64,000 nt of DNA from Phytohabitans sp036906915 (GCF_036906915.1 NZ_JBAKHX010000027.1:26786-90785), one strand, 5' to 3'. Positions 26,648 through 35,972 are shown, counted from the stretch's first letter. Notes: generated by a model from the letters alone, not told the origin. Made by a program: numbers and translations.

Positions 26648-27244
26648 TTACGACGGCGGGTGCCAGGCGGGGTCGCGGCCGAAAGCGGCCACCAAACGCT
26701 CAAGTTCCCCGGCGCCGCTCCCCAGGTCGACGCGTGGGGCGATCATGCCGGATTCGCGGTACGCCTCCTCCTGGCTCGCGAACCACTGCGCGCACGCCCG
26801 CACCACGTCGGCGTCCGTGCGGGTGTCGGCGCCGATCGCGGTCGCCAGGTCCCAGCCGTGCACGATGTGCTCGGCGACGAGCTGGTTGACGTACTCCGAG
26901 ATCGGCGCGTCGCCGAACGACAGGTGCACGGTCCGGTCCAGCGCGCCGGGTGTGGCCAGCTCGCGTACCGCCTCGTCCGCCGCCTCGCGCGCGTTGCCGG
27001 CGGGGTCGGCGCCGAGCACGTCGCCCTCGAAGCGGTCGCCGACCTCGGCGATGGTCGCGCCCTGGAAGAGCGGCAGCGCCCACCGGTCCTCGTACACGAC
27101 GTGGTTGACGAGCGTGCGCACGTCCCAATCCTCACACGGGGTCGGCGCCTTCCACTGGTCGTCGCGGACCTGCGACACCCGGCCCGTGAACTCCGCGAGG
27201 CTGCGCCGGTAGATCGCCAGCAGCTCCATAAGCGGATTGTTCAC
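26648..27244 (-). CDS. TIGR03086/DinB-like putative metal-binding protein
   Basis: A 198-aa protein of the maleylpyruvate isomerase N-terminal/DinB-like fold, TIGR03086 group. The typical segments are WKAPTPCEDWDVRTLVNHVVYEDRW (first His) and LVAEHIVHGWDLATAIG (HxxxH-type ligands). Members include mycothiol-dependent transferases, but the substrate of this one is unknown. It ends 24 bp before the DAHP synthase start on the same strand. Confidence 0.85.
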   Translation of the reverse strand: MNNPLMELLAIYRRSLAEFTGRVSQVRDDQWKAPTPCEDWDVRTLVNHVVYEDRWALPLFQGATIAEVGDRFEGDVLGADPAGNAREAADEAVRELATPGALDRTVHLSFGDAPISEYVNQLVAEHIVHGWDLATAIGADTRTDADVVRACAQWFASQEEAYRESGMIAPRVDLGSGAGELERLVAAFGRDPAWHPPS

Positions 27245-27254
27245 CCACGACGGG

Positions 27255-28046
27255 TCATTGAATGGTTTCAGGCTCCAAAGTGCCGTCGGCGACCAGCACC
27301 CGGTAGCGGCGCCGCAGGGCCGTTCCTGCCGGGACGGCCAGCGGCTGCTCCCACGCGAGCGCCGCGCAGACGCCCGGGTAGCCGCCTACCCGGACGAACC
27401 AGTGGTCGTCGTCCGCGATTCCAGAAAAGACCAGCGTGTACTCGGAACCGCGCACCGCCACCCATGGCTCGACGCTGCCGTGCGCCTTCTCCTCACCGTC
27501 CACTGTGGCTGTGAAGACCTCAGGTGTACCCGACGGAAGCCGCCAGAAGAAACCGCCATAGCCCGCGTTTCCGGGGCGACCGTTGGTGGCTGGGCTGCCG
27601 AGCTCGATGTCGCGCCCTTCCGGGGCGGTGAGCGTGAACCCAAAATCCAGCGTCCAGCCCTGCGGGTCCGGAAGCGCCTCGATGACGCGTTCCTCGGTCA
27701 GCAGCGTCTCCCCGGCCGGGTCGACCCACCGCAGCCGGTGTGCCAGCTTCGAGTCGGTGCGCTCGATCCACGCGTCGTGCGTGATGCGCCCGTGGTCCTC
27801 GAGCCACGTGTATCCGGCGTCCCGCACATAGGTGCGGCCGCCCCAGATGTTGGTGCCCGACACGTCCTGCACGGCGAGGCTGACGCCGAGATGCCAGCGG
27901 TGGTCTTCGGGAAACACGTCGGTGACGGTCACGCCGCCGAGCGTCCGGACGGGGTGCAGGTACGGCCGGGGCGACAGCGTGGGGTCGATGTCGGGCTCCA
28001 ACACGTACTTGGCCACCGTCTGTCCGGCCACCACCAGCTCAGTCAT
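27255..28046 (-). CDS. DUF6807 (PmoA-like) family protein
   Basis: A 263-aa protein resembling the PmoA/DUF6807 family, likely beta-rich with a galactose-mutarotase-like look (RPYLHPVRTLGGVTVTDVFPEDHRWHLGVSLAVQDV, GYGGFFWRLP, GFTLTA). Members accompany sugar-degradation genes and have no settled function. It is divergent from the LacI regulator with only 53 bp between starts, so it may belong to the rhamnose regulon. Confidence in the family is good; in function, low. Confidence 0.72.
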   Translation of the reverse strand: MTELVVAGQTVAKYVLEPDIDPTLSPRPYLHPVRTLGGVTVTDVFPEDHRWHLGVSLAVQDVSGTNIWGGRTYVRDAGYTWLEDHGRITHDAWIERTDSKLAHRLRWVDPAGETLLTEERVIEALPDPQGWTLDFGFTLTAPEGRDIELGSPATNGRPGNAGYGGFFWRLPSGTPEVFTATVDGEEKAHGSVEPWVAVRGSEYTLVFSGIADDDHWFVRVGGYPGVCAALAWEQPLAVPAGTALRRRYRVLVADGTLEPETIQ

Positions 28047-28099
28047 CCGGACAGCGTACTTCGGCTCAGGTACGCTGCTGCTTTCGGAAGGTGGTGGCA

Positions 28100-29134
28100 G
28101 TGCCGGGACCAGCGGTGAGCATCCGCGACGTGGCGCATCACGCGGGCGTGTCCGTGGGCACGGTGTCCAATGTGCTCAACCGGCCCGACATCGTCGCGCC
28201 CACCACCCGATCCCGCGTGCTCGCGGCGATCAGCGAGCTGGGTTTCGTGCCCAACGACGCCGCCCGGCAGCTGCGCCGCGGCCGGGGCCGCACGCTCGGT
28301 CTGGTCGTGCTCGATGTCGCCAACCCGTTCTTCACCGACGTGGCCAAGGGTGTCGAAGACACCACCGGCGCGGCCGGCATGGCCGTCATCTTCTGCAACA
28401 GCGACGGCGACCCCAACAAGGAAAGCGCCTATCTCGACCTGCTGGAGGAGCAGCGGGTCCAGGGAGTGCTCATCACGCCGATCGACGACGCCAACACCCG
28501 GCTGGTCCGGCTGCGCGACCGGGGCGTGCTGGTGGTGCTTCTCGACCGCCGCTCGCCGCGCCCTGACCTGTGCTCGGTGTCGGTCGACGACCGGCTGGGC
28601 GGCGAGCTGGCGATGCGCCACCTGATCGAAAACGGGCACCGGCGCGTCGCGTTCGTCGGCGGCCCGCACCGGCTGGAGCAGGTGCGCGACCGGTACGAGG
28701 GCGCGATGCAGGCGCTCGCCGCGGCCGACCTCGACGCGGAAGTCCTGCGCCGGTTCGACACCCCGGGCACCACGGTCGCCGCCGGCCGCGACGCCGCCGC
28801 CCGCATTCTCGGCATGCCGCGCTCGGCGCGCGCCACGGCGGTGTTCTGCGCCAACGACCTGCTGGCGCTCGGCGTGCTCCAGGGCCTGACCCGACAGAAG
28901 GTGCGGGTGCCGGACGACATCGCGCTAGTCGGATACGACGACATCGACTTCGCGGCCGCCGCGGCGGTGCCGCTGTCGTCGGTACGCCAGCCGCGGCAGC
29001 GCCTCGGGCAGACCGCCGCGACCCTGCTACTCGAAGAGGCCAACAGCCCTGAAACCCACCGGCACCAGCAGGTGATCTTCGAGCCGGAGCTGGTCGTGCG
29101 CGAATCCAGCCAGTTCGTCCGTAGCGCCGGCTGA
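28100..29134 (+). CDS. LacI-family regulator of the rhamnose operon
   Basis: A 344-aa repressor. The N-terminal HTH is SIRDVAHHAGVSVGTVSNVLNRP with the LacI hinge helix AARQLRRGRG; the periplasmic-binding-like domain follows (TLGLVVLDVANPFFTDVAKGVED, VPDDIALVGYDDIDFA, SSVRQP). GTG at 28100 is preferred because GGAAGG lies 8 nt upstream; GTGs at 28091 and 28094 are alternatives. It precedes rhaM-rhaI-rhaD-rhaB, and a LacI-type operator lies in the following promoter. Confidence 0.9.
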   Translation: MPGPAVSIRDVAHHAGVSVGTVSNVLNRPDIVAPTTRSRVLAAISELGFVPNDAARQLRRGRGRTLGLVVLDVANPFFTDVAKGVEDTTGAAGMAVIFCNSDGDPNKESAYLDLLEEQRVQGVLITPIDDANTRLVRLRDRGVLVVLLDRRSPRPDLCSVSVDDRLGGELAMRHLIENGHRRVAFVGGPHRLEQVRDRYEGAMQALAAADLDAEVLRRFDTPGTTVAAGRDAAARILGMPRSARATAVFCANDLLALGVLQGLTRQKVRVPDDIALVGYDDIDFAAAAAVPLSSVRQPRQRLGQTAATLLLEEANSPETHRHQQVIFEPELVVRESSQFVRSAG

Positions 29135-29141
29135 CTCTTTC

Positions 29142-29191
29142 TTGACACGCTCCGAGTAACGCTCGTATGTTGTAATCGTTGAAACGGTTCA
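29142..29191 (+). promoter_or_regulatory. Promoter and LacI-type operator of the rha operon
   Basis: -35 TTGACA at 29142-29147 and -10 TATGTT at 29166-29171 with an 18-bp spacer. Just downstream, TGAAACGGTTCA (29180-29191) is a near-palindrome (5 of 6 symmetric pairs) with the central CG usual for LacI-family operators. It covers the expected transcription start, so repressor binding would block initiation. The rhaM ATG follows 47 bp later. Confidence 0.8.
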
Positions 29192-29238
29192 TTACTGATC
29201 AGGGTTCGTTACTGATAGCGGCACGTTTCGGAGGCGGC

Positions 29239-29619
29239 ATGCGGCGCGTCTGCTTCATATTGCGGGTCAAGCCGGACCGGCTGGCGGAGTACCGGGAGCG
29301 GCACGCTGCCGTCTGGCCCGAGATGCTGGCCGCCCTGCGCGACACCGGGTGGCACGACTACTCCCTCTTCCTGCACGACGACGGCCTCCTCGTGGGGTAC
29401 TTCCTGACCGAGGACCTGGCCGCCTCGCTCGCCGGGATGGAGCGCACCGACGTCAACGCGCGCTGGCAGGCGGAGATGGCGCCCTTCTTCGAAAACCTTG
29501 ACGGACGGCGGCCCGACGAGGGCTTCGTCGTCCTGGAAGAGATCTTCAACCTTGACGACCAGCTTGCCTCATCACTCTCCGCCCCCCAACCCCCTCACAC
29601 GGAGGCCCTCAATGACTGA
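29239..29619 (+). CDS. rhaM: L-rhamnose mutarotase
   Basis: A 126-aa dimeric alpha-beta barrel enzyme that interconverts L-rhamnose anomers. RRVCFILRVKPDRLAEYRERHAAVWPEML with the catalytic His, HDYSLFLHDDGLLVGYF and NARWQAEMAPFFE are typical. The ATG at 29239 has CGGAGG upstream; the open frame starting at 29179 includes the operator and is not used. The stop overlaps the rhaI start by 8 bp. Confidence 0.93.
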   Translation: MRRVCFILRVKPDRLAEYRERHAAVWPEMLAALRDTGWHDYSLFLHDDGLLVGYFLTEDLAASLAGMERTDVNARWQAEMAPFFENLDGRRPDEGFVVLEEIFNLDDQLASSLSAPQPPHTEALND

Positions 29620-30772
29620 CCACGTACGGGCGGCGCTGCGGGCCCAGCAGATCGAGGTGCCCTCGTGGGCGTACGGGAACTCGGGCACCCGGTTCAAGGT
29701 GTTCGCCCAGAAGGGCGTCCCGCGCAACCCGCAGGAGAAGATCGCGGACGCCGCGCAGGTGCACAAGTACACCGGCGTCTCCCCCATCGTGTCGCTGCAC
29801 ATCCCCTGGGACAAGGTCGACGACTACGAAGCGCTGGCCAAGTACGCGGGCGATCTCGGGGTGCGGATCGGCGGCATCAACGCCAACGTCTTCCAGGACG
29901 ACGACTACATGCTCGGCAGCGTGACGAACCCGGACCCGCGGGTGCGGCGCAAGGCGCTCGACCACCTGCTGGAGTGCGTCGACATCATGGACGCCACCGG
30001 GTCGCGCGATGTGAAGCTGTGGTTCTCCGACGGCACCAACTATCCCGGGCAAGACTCGATCCGGGCCCGCCAGGACCGCCTCGCCGAGGCGCTGAGCGCG
30101 GTGTACGAGCGGCTGGGCGACCACCAGCGCATGCTGCTGGAGTACAAGCTGTTCGAGCCGGCCTTCTACACCATGGACGTGCCCGACTGGGGCACCGCTT
30201 ACGCGCACTGCATCCGGCTGGGCCCGAAGGCGCAGGTGGTCATCGACACCGGTCACCACGCGCCGGGCACGAACATCGAGTTCATCGTCGCGTTCCTGCT
30301 CCGCGAGGGAAAGCTGGGCGCCTTCGACTTCAACTCCCGCTTCTACGCCGACGACGACCTGATGGTGGGCGCGGCGGACCCGTTCCAGCTGTTCCGGATC
30401 ATGCACGAGATCGTCCAGGCGGACGCGTTGCGCGCTGACTCGGGGATCAACTTCATGCTCGACCAGTGCCACAACATCGAGCCGAAGATCCCCGGCCAGA
30501 TCCGCTCGGTGATGAACGTGCAGGAGGCCACCGCCAAGGCGTTGATCGTCGACGCGGCGGCACTCGGCGCCGCGCAGCAGGCCGGCGACGTGCTGGGCGC
30601 GAACGCGGTGCTGATGGACGCGTACAACACGGACGTCCGGCCGCTGCTCGCCGAGGTGCGCGCGGAGATGGGCCTTTCCCCGGACCCGATGGCGGCGTAC
30701 GCCCGGTCCGGGTACGCGGAGAAGATCGTGGCCGAGCGGGTCGGCGGCCAGCAAGCCGGGTGGGGTGCCTGA
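29612..30772 (+). CDS. rhaI: L-rhamnose isomerase
   Basis: A 386-aa TIM-barrel isomerase that turns L-rhamnose into L-rhamnulose, of the RhaI (Pseudomonas/Streptomyces) type. Visible segments are EVPSWAYGNSGTRFKVF, GGINANVF, VKLWFSDGTNYPGQDS, LEYKLFEPAFY (metal Glu), VVIDTGHHAPGTNIE and FDFNSRFYADDDLMVG with Asp/His metal ligands. The start ATG lies in the rhaM stop region and the stop overlaps the next ATG by 1 bp (TGATG). Confidence 0.95.
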   Translation: MTDHVRAALRAQQIEVPSWAYGNSGTRFKVFAQKGVPRNPQEKIADAAQVHKYTGVSPIVSLHIPWDKVDDYEALAKYAGDLGVRIGGINANVFQDDDYMLGSVTNPDPRVRRKALDHLLECVDIMDATGSRDVKLWFSDGTNYPGQDSIRARQDRLAEALSAVYERLGDHQRMLLEYKLFEPAFYTMDVPDWGTAYAHCIRLGPKAQVVIDTGHHAPGTNIEFIVAFLLREGKLGAFDFNSRFYADDDLMVGAADPFQLFRIMHEIVQADALRADSGINFMLDQCHNIEPKIPGQIRSVMNVQEATAKALIVDAAALGAAQQAGDVLGANAVLMDAYNTDVRPLLAEVRAEMGLSPDPMAAYARSGYAEKIVAERVGGQQAGWGA

Positions 30773-32829
30773 TGTCCACGGTCGAAGAGCTGATCGCCCG
30801 CTCCAACCGGCTGGGCGCCGATCCCCGCAACACCAACTACGCCGGTGGCAACACCTCCGCCAAGGGGTCCGATGTGGACCCGGTGACCGGCCAGCCGGTC
30901 GATCTGGTGTGGGTCAAGGGTTCCGGCGGCGACCTCGGCACGCTCACTGCCGCCGGGCTGGCCGTGCTGCGCCTCGACCGGCTCCGCGCGCTGACCGAGG
31001 TGTACCCCGGTATCGTCGGCTCTGCCGACAGGGCGGATCCGGCGCGCGAAGACCTCATGGTTCCTCTTTTCGACTACTGCCTGCACGGGCGGGGCGGGGC
31101 AGCGCCGTCGATCGACACCGCCATGCACGGCCTGGTCGACGCCCCGCACGTCGACCACCTGCACCCCGACGCGGGCATCGCGTTCGCGACCGCCGCCGAC
31201 GGCGAGGCGCTGACGAAGGAGTGCTTCGGCGACCGGGTCGTATGGGTGCCGTGGCGCCGCCCCGGCTTTCAGCTCGGGCTCGACATCGCCGCCGTCAAGG
31301 CCGCCAACCCGCGCGCGATCGGCGTGATCCTCGGCGGGCACGGCATCACAGCGTGGGGTGCCACGAGCGAGGAGTGCGAGGCCAACTCGCTGGAGATCAT
31401 CCGCACCGCGCAGGCGTTCATCGACGAGCGCGGCCGCTCCGAGCCGTTCGGGCGGGTCGTCGACGGGTACGCCCCGCTGCCGGCCGACGAGCGGCGAGCG
31501 CGCGCGGCGGCGCTGGCACCGGTGATCCGCGGCCTGGCCTCCACCGACCGGCCGCAGGTCGGCCACTTCACCGACAGCGACCCGGTGCTCGACTTCGTGT
31601 CCCGTGCGGAGCACACCCGGCTGGCCGCGCTCGGCACCTCGTGCCCCGACCACTTCCTGCGCACCAAGGTCCGCCCGCTGGTGCTCGACCTGCCACCCAC
31701 CGCGCCTCTCGACGAGGCGGTGGCCCGGCTGAAGGACCTGCACGCCGCCTACCGCGACGACTACCGCGCCTACTACGAGCGGTTCGCCAGCCCCGATTCG
31801 CCGCCCATGCGCGGCGCCGACCCGGCGATCGTGCTCGTGCCGGGCGTCGGCATGTTCTCGTTCGGCGCCAACAAGCAGACCGCCCGGGTGGCTGGCGAGT
31901 TCTACGTCAACGCCATCAACGTGATGCGCGGCGCAGAGGCCATCTCCAGCTACGCGCCGATCGACGAGTCGGAGAAGTTCCGCATCGAGTACTGGGAGCT
32001 CGAAGAGGCCAAGCTGCGCCGCATGCCCAAGCCGAAGCCGCTCGCCACCCGGGTCGCGCTGGTCACCGGGGCGGGCTCGGGCATCGGGCGGGCCATCGCG
32101 CTCCGGCTGGCCGCCGAGGGCGCCTGCGTCGTGGTCGCCGACCGCGACGCCTCGTCGGCGGCGACCGTGGCGACCGAGATCGGCGGCACCGACGTGGCCG
32201 TGCCGTGCACTGTGGACGTGACTGACGAGGCGGCCGTCCAAGCGGCGGTCGACGCGACCGCGCTCGCCTTCGGCGGCGTCGACCTGGTCGTCAACAACGC
32301 CGGCCTGTCCATCTCCAAGCCGCTGCTGGAGACCACCGAGGCCGACTGGGACCTGCAGCACGACGTGATGGCGAAGGGTTCGTTCCTGGTGGCCAAGGCG
32401 GCCGCGCGGGCGATGGTGGCGCAGGGCATGGGCGGCGACATCGTCTACATCTCCAGCAAGAACTCGGTTTTCGCCGGCCCCAACAACGTCGCCTACGGCG
32501 CCGCCAAAGCGGATCAGGCCCATCAGGTACGCCTGCTCGCCGCCGAGCTCGGCGAGCATGGCATCCGGGTCAACGGCGTCAACCCCGACGGCGTGGTGCG
32601 GGGCTCGGGCATCTTCGCCGGCGGCTGGGGCGCGAAGCGGGCGGCGGTCTACGGCGTACCGGAGGAGGAGCTCGGCGCCTACTACGCCAAGCGCACGCTG
32701 CTGAAGCGGGAGGTCCTGCCCGAGCACGTGGCGAACGCGGTGTTCGCGCTGACGGCAGGCGAGCTGTCACACACGACCGGGCTGCACGTGCCGGTCGACG
32801 CCGGCGTGGCGGCGGCCTTCCTGCGATGA
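30772..32829 (+). CDS. rhaD: Bifunctional rhamnulose-1-phosphate aldolase / short-chain dehydrogenase
   Basis: A 685-aa fusion. Residues about 1-415 are a class II aldolase (ARSNRLGADPRNTNYAGGNTSAKG, HVDHLHPDAG with the zinc histidines, GGHGITAWG). Residues about 425-685 are an SDR (TGAGSGIGRAIALRLAA, LVVNNAGLS, YGAAKADQ catalytic Tyr/Lys, VPVDAGVAAAFLR). The aldolase splits rhamnulose-1-P to DHAP and L-lactaldehyde; the SDR half probably oxidises lactaldehyde to lactate. The ATG at 30772 shares a base with the rhaI stop, and the gene overlaps rhaB by 4 bp. Confidence 0.95.
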   Translation: MSTVEELIARSNRLGADPRNTNYAGGNTSAKGSDVDPVTGQPVDLVWVKGSGGDLGTLTAAGLAVLRLDRLRALTEVYPGIVGSADRADPAREDLMVPLFDYCLHGRGGAAPSIDTAMHGLVDAPHVDHLHPDAGIAFATAADGEALTKECFGDRVVWVPWRRPGFQLGLDIAAVKAANPRAIGVILGGHGITAWGATSEECEANSLEIIRTAQAFIDERGRSEPFGRVVDGYAPLPADERRARAAALAPVIRGLASTDRPQVGHFTDSDPVLDFVSRAEHTRLAALGTSCPDHFLRTKVRPLVLDLPPTAPLDEAVARLKDLHAAYRDDYRAYYERFASPDSPPMRGADPAIVLVPGVGMFSFGANKQTARVAGEFYVNAINVMRGAEAISSYAPIDESEKFRIEYWELEEAKLRRMPKPKPLATRVALVTGAGSGIGRAIALRLAAEGACVVVADRDASSAATVATEIGGTDVAVPCTVDVTDEAAVQAAVDATALAFGGVDLVVNNAGLSISKPLLETTEADWDLQHDVMAKGSFLVAKAAARAMVAQGMGGDIVYISSKNSVFAGPNNVAYGAAKADQAHQVRLLAAELGEHGIRVNGVNPDGVVRGSGIFAGGWGAKRAAVYGVPEEELGAYYAKRTLLKREVLPEHVANAVFALTAGELSHTTGLHVPVDAGVAAAFLR

Positions 32830-34274
32830 AAGCCTCCCACAGCACACCGGTCGCGGCGGTCGACCTCGGTGCGTCGAGCGGGCGGGTGATGCTCGCCAGT
32901 GTCTCGCCCGACGCGGTGACCCTCGACGAGGTGCACCGGTTCGACAACGGCCCCGTCAGCCTGCTCGGCACGCTGCACTGGGACGCGCTGCGACTGTACG
33001 GCGAGATCGTGGCCGGGCTGCGCGCCGCCGCCGCCCGGCGGCCCGACCTGGCCAGCGTCGGCATCGACTCGTGGGCGGTGGACTACGGCCTGCTCGACCG
33101 CGACGGCGCGCTGCTCGGCAACCCGGTGCACTACCGCGACTCCCGCACCGACGGCGTGATGTCCACAGTGGTCGGCAAGCTCGGCGCCGAGTCGCTGTAC
33201 GACACGACCGGACTGCAGCTGCTGCCGTTCAACACGCTCTTCCAGCTCGTCGCGGCTGCCGACACAGCCGCACTGGCGGCAGCCGAACGCATGCTGCTGA
33301 TTCCCGATCTGATGTCGTACTGGCTGACCGGCGTCGCGGGTACCGAGGTCACCAACGCCTCCACGACCCAGCTGCTCGACGTGCGTACCCGGGAATGGTC
33401 TCTTGATCTGATCGCCCGCGCGGGCCTGCCCGCGCGGGTCTTCGGCGACCTTCGGCGGCCCGGCGACCCTGCTGGCACAGTGGTCCCCGAGGTGCTCGAC
33501 CGCCCGGTGCCGGTGACCGTGGTCGGCTCCCACGACACCGCGTCGGCCGTCGTGGCGGTGCCGGCCGACGGCGACCGGTTCGCGTACATCTCCTGCGGCA
33601 CGTGGTCGCTCGTCGGCGTGGAGCTGCCCGAGCCCGTGCTCACCCCGGCCAGCCGCGAGGCCAACTTCACCAACGAGGCCGGCGTCGACGGCACCGTGCG
33701 GTACCTGCGGAACGTGATGGGGTTGTGGCCGCTGGCGGAGTGCCTGCGCGCCTGGCCGGGTGCCGACCTGCCCACCCTCCTCGGGGAGGCGGCCGAGTTG
33801 CCGCCGCTCCGCGTGATCGTCGACGTCGACGACCCGGCCTTCCTCCCGCCCGGCGACATGCCCGCCCGGATCGCCGCCGCTTGCGCCGCCACCGGCCAGC
33901 CGGTCCCCGAGTCGCCCGCCGCGTTCACCCGCTGCATCCTGGACAGCCTGGCGCTCGCCCACCGCCGCGCCGTGCGCCAGGCCCAGGAGCTGAGTGGTCA
34001 CTCAGTCGACGCGGTGCACATCGTCGGCGGAGGCGCCCAAAACACGCTGCTGTGCCAGCTCACCGCCGATGCCTGCGGCCTCCCCGTGGTCGCGGGCCCC
34101 GTCGAGGCAACCGCCCTCGGCAACGCACTTGTGCAGGCCAGAGCCCTCGGCGTGGTCAGCGGAGGGCTCGGCGAGATGCGCGCGCTGCTGCGCCGCACCC
34201 AGAAAATCGATGTCTTCCAGGCAACGCCGGGGGCGGAGGCGGCGTGGCGCGCGGCCGAACGCCGGTTACGCTGA
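32826..34274 (+). CDS. rhaB: Rhamnulokinase
   Basis: A 482-aa FGGY-family kinase that phosphorylates L-rhamnulose. The N-terminal ATP-phosphate motif AAVDLGASSGRVMLA, the sugar site SVGIDSWAVDYGLLDRDG with HYRDSRTDG, the central VVGSHDTASAVVAVP with the catalytic Asp, and the C-terminal VHIVGGGAQNTLLCQLTADACGLPVVAGPVEATALGN are all present. It is the last gene of the rha operon, followed by a strong terminator. No rhamnose transporter gene adjoins. Confidence 0.95.
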   Translation: MKASHSTPVAAVDLGASSGRVMLASVSPDAVTLDEVHRFDNGPVSLLGTLHWDALRLYGEIVAGLRAAAARRPDLASVGIDSWAVDYGLLDRDGALLGNPVHYRDSRTDGVMSTVVGKLGAESLYDTTGLQLLPFNTLFQLVAAADTAALAAAERMLLIPDLMSYWLTGVAGTEVTNASTTQLLDVRTREWSLDLIARAGLPARVFGDLRRPGDPAGTVVPEVLDRPVPVTVVGSHDTASAVVAVPADGDRFAYISCGTWSLVGVELPEPVLTPASREANFTNEAGVDGTVRYLRNVMGLWPLAECLRAWPGADLPTLLGEAAELPPLRVIVDVDDPAFLPPGDMPARIAAACAATGQPVPESPAAFTRCILDSLALAHRRAVRQAQELSGHSVDAVHIVGGGAQNTLLCQLTADACGLPVVAGPVEATALGNALVQARALGVVSGGLGEMRALLRRTQKIDVFQATPGAEAAWRAAERRLR

Positions 34275-34310
34275 CGGGGTCTTCGCGGCTCGGGGTGCTC
34301 GCGGAGACCC

Positions 34311-34347
34311 GGGGCGCTGCGCCTTCGTGCGGTAGGCGCAGCGCCCC
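34311..34347. terminator. Bidirectional terminator hairpin after rhaB
   Basis: Perfect 13-bp arms GGGGCGCTGCGCC (34311-34323) and 34335-34347 with an 11-nt loop, between the convergent rhaB stop (34274) and the stop of the minus-strand gene at 34351. There is no T-tract, as usual for high-GC actinomycete terminators. Confidence 0.8.
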
Positions 34348-34350
34348 ACC

Positions 34351-34791
34351 TCACGTCTTGATCTCGATGCGGGCTTGGAAGGAGCGGCCATCGAGCAGGT
34401 GGCCGGTCAGGGTCAGCTCGACCCGGCCTCGGTAGCCGTCCAGCGCCGCCTCCACCGCGTCGCGGTCGAAGACCAGCCACAGGCGGTCGCCGACCGCCGC
34501 CGACAGGCCGGGCCGGGCCGCGATCAGCTCCCCGTCCGCGAAGAGGCGCACGGTCTCCACCGCCACCGCCACCTGCGCCGCGCCGACCGGCAGCTCGACC
34601 ACCGCGAGCGACTCACCCAGCAGCGTCGCCGAGGCCGCCTGCGCCGGCCCGGTCCGGGCATCGGGCGCGGGCGGCGCGGCCATGCCGCCACCGAGGTGGT
34701 ACGAGGTGTGCGGCGGCTGGTTGTACCCGGAGTTCTGCCACGCCACGCCCAGCCGGTCACCCCACGACGAGGCGTCGCCCCGCTGCGGCAC
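34351..34791 (-). CDS. Hypothetical protein downstream of amino-acid dehydrogenase
   Basis: About 146 aa with no recognised family. An N-terminal stretch (ASSWGDRLGVAWQNSGYNQPP) is followed by a His/Gly-rich linker and a beta-rich C-terminus (VETVRLFADGELIAARPGLS, LTLTGHLLDGRSFQARIEIKT). GTG at 34791 is chosen because it is 13 bp after the dehydrogenase stop; ATG at 34683 is an alternative. It has no signal peptide or membrane segment. Its location implies co-transcription with the dehydrogenase. Confidence 0.5.
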   Translation of the reverse strand: MPQRGDASSWGDRLGVAWQNSGYNQPPHTSYHLGGGMAAPPAPDARTGPAQAASATLLGESLAVVELPVGAAQVAVAVETVRLFADGELIAARPGLSAAVGDRLWLVFDRDAVEAALDGYRGRVELTLTGHLLDGRSFQARIEIKT

Positions 34792-34804
34792 CTTGCGAAG
34801 GGTG

Positions 34805-35959
34805 TCAAGAGCGCGCCGCGACAGCACGCTCCTGTGCCATGGCGAGGGCGGCGGCGCGCGGAGCACCGGCCGCTGGCGCCGCACGCTCCAGCATCTCCAC
34901 GACCAGGCCGCGCAGCGTCGTGGAGATCTTTCGGAACGCCGCGTCCGCCGTCGGCGGGATGTCGCCGAACAGCGTCCACCACCACCAGGCGTTCGTGGCC
35001 ACGTTGGCCACGAAGTCCGGGATCACGGGTACGCCCCGGGCGGTGAGCGCCGCCTCGGCGGCGGCCGTCGTCGGGGCGTTCGCCGCCTCCACGACGAGGC
35101 TCGCGCGCACCTGATCCACATTGGACTCGTTGAGGACGTAGGACAGTGCGGCCGGCACCAGGATCTCGGCGTCGACGGAAAGCCACTCGTGGCGCGGCAG
35201 TTGCCGGTCACCGGGGCGCAGCGCCGACCGGTCCACCCGCCCGTACTCGTCACGCGCGCGCAGCAGCGCCTCCACGTCGAGCCCGTCCGGATGCCACACC
35301 ACGCCGTCGGCGTCGGCGATCCCGACCACCGTCACGCCCGCCCGCGCCAGGAACCGTGCCGTGGCACCGCCCATCGACCCGAAGCCCTGCACCATCGCCC
35401 GTACACCGTGAAGCGACAACCCGACGTGCTGCGCGGCGGCGAGCGCGGTCTCCGCCACCCCGTACCCGCCCACCAGATCGGCCAGGCTGATCCCGTCGAC
35501 CTGTACGGCGAAGCCCGCGCGCACCCTGCCCAGCGCGGCACGCGGCTCGGGTACCAGGCGCAGGGCCGCCTCGATCGTCGAGCTGAGCCCCGCCTCGGCA
35601 GCCACCTCCTCCAGCACGCTCTGCCGCACGCCGAGGTCCTCCCCCGCCGACCAGTACTCCTTGAGCAGCGGCTTCATCGCGGCCACGTACCGGGCGAGAA
35701 CGCCCCGCGCGTCCGGGTCGTTGGGCGGGCAGTCGATGCCGCCCTTGCCGCCCCCGAACGGCACGTACGCGTCGTGCGGCGAGTAGACCACCGCCTCTTT
35801 CAGCGTCATCCCGCGCGCCAGATCGCGTACCTCGTCGAGCGTGCAGCCGTCACGCATCCGCACACCGCCGCTCGCCGCTCCGCGTACCAGCCGGTCGATC
35901 ACCAGGTAGCCGCGGCGGCCGCTGACGTCGTCGGTCCAGATGACTTCCAGAAAAGACAT
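34805..35959 (-). CDS. Glu/Leu/Phe/Val dehydrogenase family protein
   Basis: A 384-aa NAD(P)-dependent amino-acid dehydrogenase. The substrate-binding and catalytic Lys lie in VPFGGGKGGIDCPPND (about residues 67-82). The Rossmann motif is VQGFGSMGGATARFLARAGVTVVGIADADG. DAEILVPAALSYVLNESNVDQVRASLVVEAANAPTT is the conserved C-domain return. It deaminates a branched or aromatic amino acid or glutamate; which one cannot be said. An 18-bp inverted repeat lies 13 bp before its start. Confidence 0.9.
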   Translation of the reverse strand: MSFLEVIWTDDVSGRRGYLVIDRLVRGAASGGVRMRDGCTLDEVRDLARGMTLKEAVVYSPHDAYVPFGGGKGGIDCPPNDPDARGVLARYVAAMKPLLKEYWSAGEDLGVRQSVLEEVAAEAGLSSTIEAALRLVPEPRAALGRVRAGFAVQVDGISLADLVGGYGVAETALAAAQHVGLSLHGVRAMVQGFGSMGGATARFLARAGVTVVGIADADGVVWHPDGLDVEALLRARDEYGRVDRSALRPGDRQLPRHEWLSVDAEILVPAALSYVLNESNVDQVRASLVVEAANAPTTAAAEAALTARGVPVIPDFVANVATNAWWWWTLFGDIPPTADAAFRKISTTLRGLVVEMLERAAPAAGAPRAAALAMAQERAVAARS

Positions 35960-35972
35960 GTCGCCTCTTTAC

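Noticed and set aside
30343..32727. 794-codon minus-strand frame opposite rhaI/rhaD
   Set aside because: Shadow of two well-identified rhamnose genes.
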